Origin: JALYUA01 sp038239305
GTDB lineage: Bacteria > Acidobacteriota > Thermoanaerobaculia > UBA5066 > Gp7-AA6
Assembly: GCA_038239305.1 (NCBI GenBank)
Contig: JBBSEW010000003.1
Location: 57,698-121,697, forward strand
Length of the DNA: 64,000 bases
Reading direction: 5' to 3'
Below, piece after piece: positions 17,128 to 24,999 of this stretch (the stretch's first letter is position 1; every line of letters starts with the position of its first letter). The notes below the pieces were generated by a model. That model saw nothing but the letters and a program-made list of their open reading frames with translations, was not told where the DNA came from and did no database searches. The translations under genes were made by a program, and so were the position numbers.

Positions 17128-17736
17128 ATGGAACATGCAGTCGCCCTCTCCGCTTCGCACGGACACGCCGAAGAGGAATACACCACGACCGGAATTCCCC
17201 ACGACAAAATGGGGATGTGGATCTTCCTCTGCTCGGAGGTCATGTTCTTCACGGGCCTGATCGGCGCGTACATCGTGCTCCGGTTCGCAAGCCCGCTCTG
17301 GCCCCAGCCCAGCACGATCCTGAACATCCCTCTCACGGCGTTCAACACGTTCGTCCTGATCTGCTCGTCCGTGACGATGGTCCAGGCTCTCGCGGCGGTC
17401 CAGCGCGCCGACTACCGGAAGATGAAGCTCTTCCTCTGCCTCACCGTTCTCGGGGGAGCGCTTTTCCTGTCGATCCAGGCCGTCGAGTACTGGAAGCTTC
17501 TCCACGAGGGCTTCAATCCGCACGTCAGCCTCTTCGGATCGATCTTCTTCACGACGACCGGTTTTCACGGCTTCCACGTTTTCTGCGGGGTCGTGTGCAT
17601 GGCATTCGTGACGGGGAAGGCGCTGCTCGGCAAGTACACGCAGGCGAACCACCAGGGGATCGAGACGATCGGGCTGTACTGGCATTTCGTGGACCTCGTC
17701 TGGATCGTGCTCTTCACGATCATCTATCTCTTTTGA
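17128..17736 (+). CDS. coxC: cytochrome c oxidase subunit III
   Basis: A 202-residue subunit III of the short five-helix type. The first helix region reads KMGMWIFLCSEVMFFTGLIG, and the conserved HGFHVFCGV and YWHFVDLVWIVLF motifs near the end mark the family. The N-terminal His-rich stretch (HAVALSASHGHAEEE) is soluble. The separation of coxC from coxA by ctaA-ctaB and the subunit IV gene is unusual but still looks like one operon. A GGAAAAC heptamer lies where a ribosome-binding site would be expected. Confidence 0.93.
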   Translation: MEHAVALSASHGHAEEEYTTTGIPHDKMGMWIFLCSEVMFFTGLIGAYIVLRFASPLWPQPSTILNIPLTAFNTFVLICSSVTMVQALAAVQRADYRKMKLFLCLTVLGGALFLSIQAVEYWKLLHEGFNPHVSLFGSIFFTTTGFHGFHVFCGVVCMAFVTGKALLGKYTQANHQGIETIGLYWHFVDLVWIVLFTIIYLF

Positions 17737-17794
17737 CGGGCGCGGATCGACTGGCGGGCGCGGTCCCCTCGACCAAAGACCGGCCGGCGCAGAG

Positions 17795-18235
17795 GTGAGG
17801 TTCGCTCTCGCCGATGTGCCGGCGCTGAACGCCACCCTGAACGGCGCGAGCGCCCTCTTTCTCCTGCTCGGCTGGTTCTCCGTCCGCGGCGGCCGCATCG
17901 AGCGGCACCGGCGCTGGATGCTGACGGCGGCGGCGACTTCGACCGTCTTTCTCGCGTCGTACGTCGCGTATCACCTGCGCGTCGGGTCCGTCCGGTTCAC
18001 GGGCCAGGGGACGGTGAGGACGGTTTACTTCTCGATCCTGCTGACGCACACGGTGCTCGCGATTGTGATCGTGCCGTTCGTTCTCCGGACCCTGTACCTT
18101 GGCTTGAAGCGGCAGGACGACCGGCACCGGCGGATCGCCCGGTGGACGTTTCCGATGTGGCTCTACGTGTCGGTCACGGGCGTGGTCGTGTACTGGATGC
18201 TCTACCGGCTTTACCCGCCCGGCGCGATCCGGTAG
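17795..18235 (+). CDS. DUF420 membrane protein (CtaM-like oxidase assembly factor)
   Basis: A 146-residue membrane protein with four helices. It has conserved charged/aromatic motifs (GRIERHRRWMLTA, LASYVAYHL, HRRIARWTFPMWLYVSVTGV) of the DUF420 family. A DUF420 member in Bacillus (CtaM/YozB) is needed for heme A oxidase function, and the gene is commonly found beside cox genes, as here. Starts at GTG 17795. The length is typical of the family. Confidence 0.85.
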   Translation: MRFALADVPALNATLNGASALFLLLGWFSVRGGRIERHRRWMLTAAATSTVFLASYVAYHLRVGSVRFTGQGTVRTVYFSILLTHTVLAIVIVPFVLRTLYLGLKRQDDRHRRIARWTFPMWLYVSVTGVVVYWMLYRLYPPGAIR

Positions 18236-18248
18236 GATTTTGGCGCTG

Positions 18249-18599
18249 ATGAATTTCTCGCTCTCGTCCCGCCGCCGCATCCTGCTGGCGCTCGCCGTGG
18301 TGGTGCTCGCGGCACTCGTGCTGCCCGCGGCCGCCGGGGCGTGTCCCCTCTGCCGGGACGCGAAGTCCGACTCGGACTACGCCGGCGGGACGGCGTCGCT
18401 TCCGAACGGCTTCTACTACTCGATCCTCTTCATGATGGGAGCCCCGTTCGCCGTCCTGGGCACGCTCGCGGCCCGGATCGCCCTCGCGCGGCGCAAACGG
18501 TGTCTCGCCGCCGGCCACGCGATGGCGGCCGGGGAGACCGATTCGGCTCCGGGTGGAAACGGTCCCCTCGTCCCCGATTCCGCGGGGTCGCAAGTCTGA
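18249..18599 (+). CDS. small membrane protein with CPLC motif
   Basis: A 116-residue protein with a signal sequence (RRRILLALAVVVLAALVLPA) ending just before ACPLCRDAKSDSD. One further membrane helix (YYSILFMMGAPFAVLGTLAARIALA) and a polar tail follow. The CxxC pair would face the periplasm. With its place after DUF420 this suggests a thiol or copper-handling assembly role, which is inference only. The last codons give CTGA, which overlaps the next frame. The ATG at 18249 is preferred over a TTG nine bases earlier. Confidence 0.65.
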   Translation: MNFSLSSRRRILLALAVVVLAALVLPAAAGACPLCRDAKSDSDYAGGTASLPNGFYYSILFMMGAPFAVLGTLAARIALARRKRCLAAGHAMAAGETDSAPGGNGPLVPDSAGSQV

Positions 18600-19552
18600 G
18601 CATCCGCGCCGCGAGCCGCCGGGCTGGCGCGGCGGCGTTCGCCGTTCTCCTTCTCTCGTTGCCGTCCGCTCTTCCGGCGGAGCCGCCTGCCGGCGCCGAC
18701 TCCTGGCTCTCCGAGATCGCCCATGAGGTCGTGTCGGAATTTCACGCGCAGGGCCTCTCGGACGACGGGATCGCGATCGCGCTGGTCGACCTGAAAGGTT
18801 CGTCGTCGGGCTCGTATCACGGCGACGTCTCCTTCTATCCCGCTTCCGTCATCAAGGTGTTCTACCTGGCCTTCTACGAGGCGCAGAAGGAATCGGGAGC
18901 GCTGAAGGACACGCCCGAGATCGTGCGGGCCGTCAAGGACATGATCACGATCTCTTCGAACGATGCGACGGGGTTCGTGGTGGATTCGATCAGCGGCACG
19001 ACCTCGGGGCCGGAGCTTTCGGGCGCCGAGTGGGAATCCTGGAAGGCGAAGCGCAACGTGGCGAACCGGTGGTTCGAGAAGCGGGGGTACCGGGATCTGA
19101 ACGCGAATCAGAAGACCTTCTGCGAAGACGCATACGGGCGCGAGCAGATGTTCCGCGAGGACGGCCGGAACCGGAACCGGATGACGCCCAACACCGTGGC
19201 GCGCCTGTTCGGCGAGATTTCCCGGGGAGAGATCGCCGGCGCCGCCGGCACGAAGGAGATGCTGGGACTTCTTTCGCGAGACCTCACGAGCGAGAAGCCG
19301 CTCGAGGACATGGAGCCCGAAGACGCGCGCCTCGCGGGCCGCCGCCTGCCGGCAGGCACGCGGATGTGGGCGAAGTCGGGCGACGCGTACGACGTGCATC
19401 ACCTGGTGGCCCGGGTCGCGCTGCCCTCCGGCCGCGAGTTCGTCCTCGCCGTTTTCACGAAGGGCGTCAAGACGGTCCCGGGCGTGATCCCGAGAGTCTA
19501 CGAAAGAGTGGCCGCGAGAGTCGAAGCCGCCGAGACCAGTCCACGGCCCTAG
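18596..19552 (+). CDS. secreted serine hydrolase, class A beta-lactamase fold
   Basis: A secreted active-site serine hydrolase. The catalytic motifs are PASVIKVFY (Ser84-x-x-Lys87), SSNDAT (the SxN-like element near residue 125) and KSGDAYD (the KTG-like strand near residue 265). A signal peptide precedes them (RRAGAAAFAVLLLSLPSALPA). No ATG, GTG or TTG is available at the right place. The only plausible start is CTG at 18596, overlapping the upstream stop as CTGA. True beta-lactamases have a Glu166 loop, which was not located, so this may be a penicillin-binding-like or other hydrolase. Confidence 0.75.
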   Translation: MSIRAASRRAGAAAFAVLLLSLPSALPAEPPAGADSWLSEIAHEVVSEFHAQGLSDDGIAIALVDLKGSSSGSYHGDVSFYPASVIKVFYLAFYEAQKESGALKDTPEIVRAVKDMITISSNDATGFVVDSISGTTSGPELSGAEWESWKAKRNVANRWFEKRGYRDLNANQKTFCEDAYGREQMFREDGRNRNRMTPNTVARLFGEISRGEIAGAAGTKEMLGLLSRDLTSEKPLEDMEPEDARLAGRRLPAGTRMWAKSGDAYDVHHLVARVALPSGREFVLAVFTKGVKTVPGVIPRVYERVAARVEAAETSPRP

Positions 19553-19611
19553 CCGTTTCGTCCGGTCCTTCGCCCTCCGATACGATCGCGACCGTCTCGA
19601 CAACCCGATTT

Positions 19612-19672
19612 CCAGATGACCAGATGACGAGATCGATCGCGAGATCACGAAATCATGAGATCGCGAGATCGC
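19612..19672. repeat. GATC octamer array, copy A (reverse orientation)
   Basis: Eight-base units CCAGATGA, CCAGATGA, CGAGATCG, ATCGCGAG, ATCACGAA, ATCATGAG, ATCGCGAG. Read on the minus strand this is the same array as at 42247, 52683 and 62783, but with one extra variant unit inside the core. It lies between the serine hydrolase and acyltransferase genes. Confidence 0.85.
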
Positions 19673-19708
19673 CTCTGAAGCGCTGTGCGGCCTCTTGAAA
19701 CGACGACC

Positions 19709-20350
19709 ATGATCCTGTCGCGCCTCCTCGGTGCTGTTCTTTTACTGCACCGCTCCACGCTCCGCATCCGGTTCCTGCATCGCGAGCGCTACGAGTCGCT
19801 GCTTTCCCGCCCCGAGCCGATCCTGTTCGCGCTGTGGCACGGTCGGATGTTCGTCCCGATCCAGGTCCACCGGGGCCAGGGGATCGTGACGATGGCGTCG
19901 CGCTCGAAGGATGGCGGGATCATCGCCGGCTGGCTCACACGTCACGGTTATCTCGTGGCGCGGGGCTCGAGCTCGCGCGGCGCAGGCGCCGCCTTCCGCG
20001 AGATGGTCCGGGCGATCCGGGCCGGGCGATCTGCCGCGCTCACGGTCGACGGTCCGCGAGGCCCCGCGCGGGTCGTCCAGCCCGGCGTCGTCGAGCTGGC
20101 CCGGCTGACCGGCGGCTGGATCCTCCCGATCAGCTGTTCGAGTGCTCCGGGGAGATTTCTGGCGTCGTGGGACCGGTATCTCCTCCCGTTCCCGTTCTCG
20201 GCGAACGCGGTCGCTTACGGCGAGCCGTTCCAGATCCCGCGCGAAATGCCGGCCGAGGCGGCTGCGCGCCGGATTGCCTCCGCGCTGGACGAAACGACGC
20301 GCGACGCGGACGACAGCCTCGGGGTGGTTCCGCCGGACGCGTGGAGGTAG
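19709..20350 (+). CDS. DUF374 lysophospholipid acyltransferase-family protein
   Basis: A 213-residue membrane-associated protein of the DUF374 family, related to lipid A acyltransferases. The N-terminus is hydrophobic (MILSRLLGAVLLL). ALWHGRMFVP near residue 45 replaces the HxxxxD region, and LTVDGPRGPARVV near residue 115 is the diagnostic DUF374 motif. Such genes usually occur in bacteria with an outer membrane and often near Kdo or lipid A genes, which are not seen here. The ATG at 19709 is chosen; a GTG 24 bases upstream is possible. Confidence 0.85.
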   Translation: MILSRLLGAVLLLHRSTLRIRFLHRERYESLLSRPEPILFALWHGRMFVPIQVHRGQGIVTMASRSKDGGIIAGWLTRHGYLVARGSSSRGAGAAFREMVRAIRAGRSAALTVDGPRGPARVVQPGVVELARLTGGWILPISCSSAPGRFLASWDRYLLPFPFSANAVAYGEPFQIPREMPAEAAARRIASALDETTRDADDSLGVVPPDAWR

Positions 20351-20388
20351 GGGACCGGAGCTGTCGGATGGCGCCTGCCAGCCGCGAG

Positions 20389-20409
20389 TTATCCGTTGTC
20401 CGTGGTCGG
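20389..20409. repeat. short heptamer array (TTATCCG/TTGTCCG)
   Basis: TTATCCG, TTGTCCG, TGGTCGG in register, between the convergent acyltransferase and mqnE genes. TGTCCGT and TATCCGT also start the long heptamer array at 56511, in the opposite order. Confidence 0.55.
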
Positions 20410-20419
20410 GTCGGGTGCC

Positions 20420-20436
20420 CTGCCGGCGGCCGGCAG
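20420..20436. terminator. hairpin between convergent acyltransferase and mqnE genes
   Basis: CTGCCGG, a 3-base loop and CCGGCAG form a perfect 7-bp stem seven bases from the mqnE stop. No T-run follows, so its strength as a terminator is uncertain. Confidence 0.35.
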
Positions 20437-20443
20437 CCGTCGA

Positions 20444-21649
20444 TCAGGCGGGAACAGAGGCCGCTTCCGCGGCGATCGGCGGCGGCACCGGGGAATGGCG
20501 GACGACGCGGCGGTACCCGGCATCCCGCTCGAACGGCTCCCGGCCCGACTCGCGGATGATCCGCTCGAACTCGAGGCGCGTCATGCCGGAAGCCGTCGTC
20601 GCCCCGGCCGCGTGCGTGATCGTCTCGTCGACAACGGTCCCGACGAGATCGTCGGCTCCGAAGAAGAGCGCCACCTGGGAGAGCTTGGTCCCGATCTGGA
20701 TCCAGTACGCCTTGATGTGCGCGAAGTTGTCGAGCAGCAGCCGAGAGGCGGCGATGACCCGCAGGTCGAGCTGACCGGAGGTTTCGGGAAGGTGGGCGAG
20801 CGGGGTGTTCTCCGGATGGAACGCAAGCGGGATCAGGCCGTTGAAGCCGCCCGTCTCGTCCTGCAGCGTGCGCAGGCGGAGAAGGTGATCGACGCGATCC
20901 TCGATCGTCTCGACGCTTCCGTAGAGGATGGTGGCGTTCGTGCGGACGTCCTGCAGGTGGCACTCGCGCGCGATCGCGAGCCACTCCTCACCGGTGATCT
21001 TGTTGGCGCAGATGACGTCGCGGACGCGCTTCTCGAATATCTCCGCGCCTCCGCCCGGACAGGAATCCATCCCCGCGACCTTGAGCTCGCGGATCGTGTC
21101 CGGAATCAACTTCTTTCCGATGCGCGCGATCCAGTCGATCTCCACCATCGTCCATGCCTTGAGGTGAACACCGGGAAACCGCTCCTTGAGCGCGCGAAGG
21201 AGGCCGGTGTAATACTCGAAAGGCCACGTCGGATGGAGGCCGCCGACGATGTGAAACTCCGTGACCGCATCCGAGTAGCCCTTTCCCGCTTCCTCCACGA
21301 CTTCGCCGATCGCCATGTCGTAGCCGCCGGGCTCGTTGACCTTCTTCGCCCAGGCGCAGAGGGCGCAGTCCACCCAGCAGAGGTTCGTCGGATTCAGGTA
21401 CCGGTTGACGTTGTAGTACGCGACGTTTCCGTGCCGCGCCTCGCGCACGGCGTTGGCGAGCCGCCCCAGGCCGAGGAAGTCTCGCGTCGTGAAGAGCCGG
21501 ACTCCGTCTTCGAACGACAGGCGTTCCCCCGAGAAGACCTTGCCGGCGATCGGCGCCAGGTCCGAGTCCCGGAACGCGGCGAGGCCGGCCGGGTCGAGCC
21601 CCGGGTTTCCGGAGGGAGAGTCGCTCGCAGGGGACTTCCGGGAGCTCAC
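20444..21649 (-). CDS. mqnE: aminofutalosine synthase (radical SAM)
   Basis: MqnE makes 6-amino-6-deoxyfutalosine, an early step of the futalosine route to menaquinone. The 401-residue protein has the radical-SAM cluster motif CWVDCALC (CxxxCxxC) after NRYLNPTN near residue 75. The family motifs VTEFHIVGGLHPTWPFEYYT and MDSCPGGGAEIF follow, with FHPENT later. The GTG start at 21649 overlaps the stop of a small zinc-ribbon gene (GTGA). Other mqn genes are not in the window. The oxidase genes nearby fit a menaquinone-based respiratory chain, at least in part. Confidence 0.93.
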   Translation of the reverse strand: MSSRKSPASDSPSGNPGLDPAGLAAFRDSDLAPIAGKVFSGERLSFEDGVRLFTTRDFLGLGRLANAVREARHGNVAYYNVNRYLNPTNLCWVDCALCAWAKKVNEPGGYDMAIGEVVEEAGKGYSDAVTEFHIVGGLHPTWPFEYYTGLLRALKERFPGVHLKAWTMVEIDWIARIGKKLIPDTIRELKVAGMDSCPGGGAEIFEKRVRDVICANKITGEEWLAIARECHLQDVRTNATILYGSVETIEDRVDHLLRLRTLQDETGGFNGLIPLAFHPENTPLAHLPETSGQLDLRVIAASRLLLDNFAHIKAYWIQIGTKLSQVALFFGADDLVGTVVDETITHAAGATTASGMTRLEFERIIRESGREPFERDAGYRRVVRHSPVPPPIAAEAASVPA

Positions 21650-21870
21650 GGGATCGCGGGCTTCGTCACCGGCTGAAAGGGCATGCGGGACTCGGGATCC
21701 ACTTCGTCGACGAAGGGCTGGATGTACCGGTAACACTCCCAGCAGTATTTCTCGTCGGGATGGAAGGTGAAGTCGACCACGTGCCCGACCGCGGGGTAGT
21801 CGATGGTCTCCTTGCCGCACCGGTGGCACATGTCCTTCTCGCCCTTGATGAGCCGCCAGACGGGTCCCAT
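21646..21870 (-). CDS. small zinc-ribbon-like protein coupled to mqnE
   Basis: A 74-residue protein with two CxxC pairs: CHRC near residue 15 and CWEC near residue 43, about 25 residues apart. The spacing suits a zinc ribbon, or possibly rubredoxin-like iron. The rest is polar (FTFHPDEKY, YIQPFVDEVD). Its stop overlaps the mqnE GTG (GTGA), so the two are made together. An ATG at 21831 (MCHRCGK) is an alternative start. The function is unknown; a role in electron supply or in folding of MqnE is a guess from position. Confidence 0.7.
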   Translation of the reverse strand: MGPVWRLIKGEKDMCHRCGKETIDYPAVGHVVDFTFHPDEKYCWECYRYIQPFVDEVDPESRMPFQPVTKPAIP

Positions 21871-21894
21871 GGCCGCGATTCTATCGCGGGCGAT

Positions 21895-21921
21895 CCGCTG
21901 TCCGCTGTCCGCTGTCCGCTC
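21895..21921. repeat. heptamer array CCGCTGT abutting a stop codon
   Basis: CCGCTGT three times, then CCGCTCT. The array ends at the TCA (reverse complement of TGA) that stops the MFS gene on the minus strand. The same CCGCTGT word is doubled at 29859-29872. Confidence 0.85.
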
Positions 21922-23172
21922 TCAGCGGTCAGCCGGAGTGGTGCCCGGCGGGACGACGAGCGCCGCCCGCGCGAGGAAGAGCGCCGCGAGGGCTACGACC
22001 GCGAGGCCGGCTCCGATCAGGAAGGCCGTCCGCGCGCCGTAGAGCTTCCACCAGAGACCGAAGAGAATCGACGACGGCAGCGCCGCCAGCCCCACCGCTC
22101 CGTGGAAAACACCGAAGGCCCGGCCGCGGAGGGATCCGCCGGCAAGGTCGGCCACGAGAGCCCGCTCGGCTCCTTCGGTGAGCGCGAAAAAGAAAGCGTA
22201 GAGGCCGAAGAGCGACCACAGGCCGCGGGGTCCCGTGACGAACGCGAACCCGGCGTACGAGACCGCATAGACCATCCATCCGAGTGCCACGGCGCGGACG
22301 CGCCCGATGCGATCGGCGAGAATGCCCCCCGGAACGCCCGCCGCAGCCTTCACGGCGTGAAAGAAGGCCCAGAGCAAAGGGATCTCCCAGAGGGCGACAC
22401 CGGAGTCGCGGGCGCGCAGGAGCAGGAAGGCGTCGGTCGAATTGGCGAGCGTGAAGAGGACGAAGATCGCGGTCGCGATCCAGACGCCCCGGGGAAGGCG
22501 CTCGGGTTCGGAGGCGTTGATCCCATCCGCCGGAAGCCCGCCGCCTGCCGCCATGCCGGTGCTTCTGTCCGGCGGCTTCCGAATCGCGGGAGGCGTCTCG
22601 CGCACCCGCCGCACGAGGAGGATCACGGCAAGGATCCCGGGAATCCATGCGAGGAGAAAAACGTGGCGCTCGTCCGGGACGAACGTGTGCAGGAGAAGGG
22701 CGGCCGTGAGCGGCCCGGCGACGGCGCCTGCGTTGTCCATCGCGCGCTGGAGTCCGTAGGCCCGACCGCGGTTCTCCGGGGTGACGAGGTCGGCGAGAAG
22801 AGCGTCGCGCGGGGCCGTACGGATGCCCTTGCCGACCCGGTCCGCGAATCGGACGAACAGCACCTGGATCCAGGAGGAGGCAAAGCCGACCAGCGGACGA
22901 ACGAAAGATGCGAGGGAGTACCCGGCCACCACGAGCGGCTTGCGCCGGCCCGCGCGGTCCGACCACCAGCCCGAGATCATCTTGAAGGTGGACGCGGTCG
23001 CTTCGGCGACGCCTTCGATCAGGCCGAGGACGGCGGGGCCGGCGCCGAGCGAGCGCGTCAGGAAGTCCGGCAGAAGCGGATAGATCATGTCGGAGGAGAA
23101 GTCGGTGAGAAAGCTCACCCATCCGAGCGCCACGACGCCGGAAGAAAGCTTACGGGATGACTCTTTTGCCAT
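21922..23172 (-). CDS. MFS transporter
   Basis: A 416-residue major facilitator with twelve hydrophobic segments. The loop-2 motif is SGWWSDRAGRRKPLVV and the corresponding motif in the second half is GGILADRIGRVRAV. The N-terminal region (GWVSFLTDFSSDMIYPLLPDF) and RVGKGIRTAPRDALLAD are typical of a widespread MFS subfamily of unknown substrate, related to tetracycline or drug exporters. An AT-rich 76-base gap separates it from divergent recO. Confidence 0.88.
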   Translation of the reverse strand: MAKESSRKLSSGVVALGWVSFLTDFSSDMIYPLLPDFLTRSLGAGPAVLGLIEGVAEATASTFKMISGWWSDRAGRRKPLVVAGYSLASFVRPLVGFASSWIQVLFVRFADRVGKGIRTAPRDALLADLVTPENRGRAYGLQRAMDNAGAVAGPLTAALLLHTFVPDERHVFLLAWIPGILAVILLVRRVRETPPAIRKPPDRSTGMAAGGGLPADGINASEPERLPRGVWIATAIFVLFTLANSTDAFLLLRARDSGVALWEIPLLWAFFHAVKAAAGVPGGILADRIGRVRAVALGWMVYAVSYAGFAFVTGPRGLWSLFGLYAFFFALTEGAERALVADLAGGSLRGRAFGVFHGAVGLAALPSSILFGLWWKLYGARTAFLIGAGLAVVALAALFLARAALVVPPGTTPADR

Positions 23173-23248
23173 AATTAATAAGGAATAATGTCAAGTAATC
23201 TGAATTTTGTACGGACTCCTCCATCCGCCGCTCCATCATAATGTTTCC

Positions 23249-23989
23249 GTGCCCCTCCACGCCTCCGACGCCTTCATCCTCGGAACTTACCCGCTGCGGG
23301 AGCGCGATCGGATCGTATCGTTTCTCACGCGGGATACCGGGAAGAAGCGGGGCGTCGCCCGAGGGTCCCGCGGGCCGAAGAGCGCTTTCGGCGGGGCCCT
23401 CGAGCCCATGACGGAAGTCCGGGTCCTCTATTTCGAGAAGGAGGGGCAGGAGCTCGTGTCGCTCAACTCCGCGGACGTCGTGCGGTCCTCGTTTCCCCTC
23501 TCGAACGATCTCGATCGGGCGCTCCTCCTCTCGGCACTCGCCGAGAGCCTCCAGACATTCGTCTCGGACTCCGATCCGGCCGAGCCTTTCTACCGCCTCG
23601 CGCGGCACGTGTTGGATGCGCTCTTCGCGGGCGCGCCGGCGGATCTCGTAGCGGCCTATTTCGACGTCTGGATCCTGAAGCTGTCGGGTCTCTTTCCGAG
23701 CCCGGCCGAATGCGTCGTCTGCGGCGCGCCCCTCGACGCTTCCGGCGGACTGTCGTTCGACGAGAGCCGCCCGGGTTTTCTTCACGCCGAGTGCCGCCGC
23801 GGCGAGGTATTCCGGCTCTCACCGGCCGGACGCGAGACGCTGCGGCGCATTCTGTCGTCGCCTCTCGACCCGGCGAGCCGTCCGCCGGCCGTCGCCGAAG
23901 TCGCGTCCGTTGCGCGCCGCGCCCGCCGGCACTTTCTCGGGCACGACCTGAAATCTCAGCGCGTCCTGGCAGAGGTGCGGGGCGAATAG
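23249..23989 (+). CDS. recO: DNA repair protein RecO
   Basis: RecO helps load RecA onto SSB-coated DNA and anneals strands in the RecF pathway. From the GTG at 23249 (VPLHASDAFILGTYPLRERD) the protein has 246 residues. It has an N-terminal OB fold, a helical middle, and a zinc site starting at CVVCGAPLD near residue 155 and ending at HAECRRGE. The GTG is chosen because the conserved family start follows it directly. glyQ begins 27 bases downstream. Confidence 0.92.
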   Translation: MPLHASDAFILGTYPLRERDRIVSFLTRDTGKKRGVARGSRGPKSAFGGALEPMTEVRVLYFEKEGQELVSLNSADVVRSSFPLSNDLDRALLLSALAESLQTFVSDSDPAEPFYRLARHVLDALFAGAPADLVAAYFDVWILKLSGLFPSPAECVVCGAPLDASGGLSFDESRPGFLHAECRRGEVFRLSPAGRETLRRILSSPLDPASRPPAVAEVASVARRARRHFLGHDLKSQRVLAEVRGE

Positions 23990-24016
23990 GCCGGGACCGT
24001 GCGATAAACTCGCGCG

Positions 24017-24955
24017 GTGCTCACGCTGCAGAAGCTCATCACCGAGCTCACCGCATTCTGGGAGGGTGAAGGCTGCCTGATCGAGCAGCCTTACGACCTG
24101 TCCATGGGGGCCGGAACCATGCATCCGGCCACGTTCCTCAAGGTCCTGGGGCCGGATCCCTGGCGCTGCGCGTACGTGCAGCCGTCCCGCCGGCCCGCGG
24201 ACGGCCGTTACGGGGAGAACCCCTTCCGCCTCCTGAAGCACCTCCAGCTCCAGGTCGTCCTGAAGCCGTCGCCGCCGGACGTGCAGGAGATGTATCTCCG
24301 GAGCCTGGAGCGGCTCGGCGTCGTGCTGAAGGAGCATGACGTCCGGTTCGAGGAAGACAACTGGGAGTCTCCGACGCTCGGGGCGTGGGGGGTGGGCTGG
24401 CAGGTGCTGATGGACGGGATGGAGATCACCCAGTTCACGTATTTCCAGCAGGCGGGCGGCATCGATCTCTCGCCGATCACCGCCGAGATTACCTACGGGC
24501 TCGAGCGGATCGCCATGTTCCTGAACAAGCTCCACTCCGTGTTCGACGTGCCCTGGAGCGCGGACACGACCTACGGCCAGGTCCGGCATCGCGACGAGGT
24601 CGAGCTCTCGAAGTACGTCTTCGAGGTCGCGGATGCCAGCCTCGCGACGCTTCTCTTCGACCGTTCCGAGGCGGAGGCGCGCCGCGCGCTGGCCGCGGGT
24701 CTCGTCCTTCCGGCGTACGAGGCGACGCTCGTGTGCTCGCACCAGTTCAACCTCCTCGACGCGCGGGGAGCCGTGTCCGCGACCGATCGCGTCGGGCTGA
24801 TCCGGCGCGTTCGCGATCTCGCGTGCGCCTGTGCGCGAGCGTTCGTGGCACGGTCGGAAGGCGCCGTGTCGCCGGCCGGGACGAGAAGCAGCGCGCCGCC
24901 TGCCGCCGCGGAAGGCACCGCGCCGGCCCAGCCTCAGCCGGCAGCCGCGAGCTGA
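24017..24955 (+). CDS. glyQ: glycyl-tRNA synthetase alpha subunit
   Basis: The catalytic alpha subunit of the bacterial alpha2beta2 glycyl-tRNA synthetase, 312 residues from a GTG. The class II core is clear: WEGEGCLIEQPYDLSMGAGT, YVQPSRRPADGRYGENPFR, and QFTYFQQAGG. The last 30 residues are an Ala/Pro/Gln tail beyond the usual length (about 290). It is followed by glyS 44 bases later. Confidence 0.97.
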   Translation: MLTLQKLITELTAFWEGEGCLIEQPYDLSMGAGTMHPATFLKVLGPDPWRCAYVQPSRRPADGRYGENPFRLLKHLQLQVVLKPSPPDVQEMYLRSLERLGVVLKEHDVRFEEDNWESPTLGAWGVGWQVLMDGMEITQFTYFQQAGGIDLSPITAEITYGLERIAMFLNKLHSVFDVPWSADTTYGQVRHRDEVELSKYVFEVADASLATLLFDRSEAEARRALAAGLVLPAYEATLVCSHQFNLLDARGAVSATDRVGLIRRVRDLACACARAFVARSEGAVSPAGTRSSAPPAAAEGTAPAQPQPAAAS

Positions 24956-24999
24956 GACGGCGAGAAATCCTCTCCCGAACCGCCTCTGGATACGACGAC

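Noticed and set aside
23173..23248. TTGACA near 23192 as promoter of the MFS gene
   Set aside because: The -10 region would fall on or past the ATG, so the match is probably chance in an AT-rich gap.
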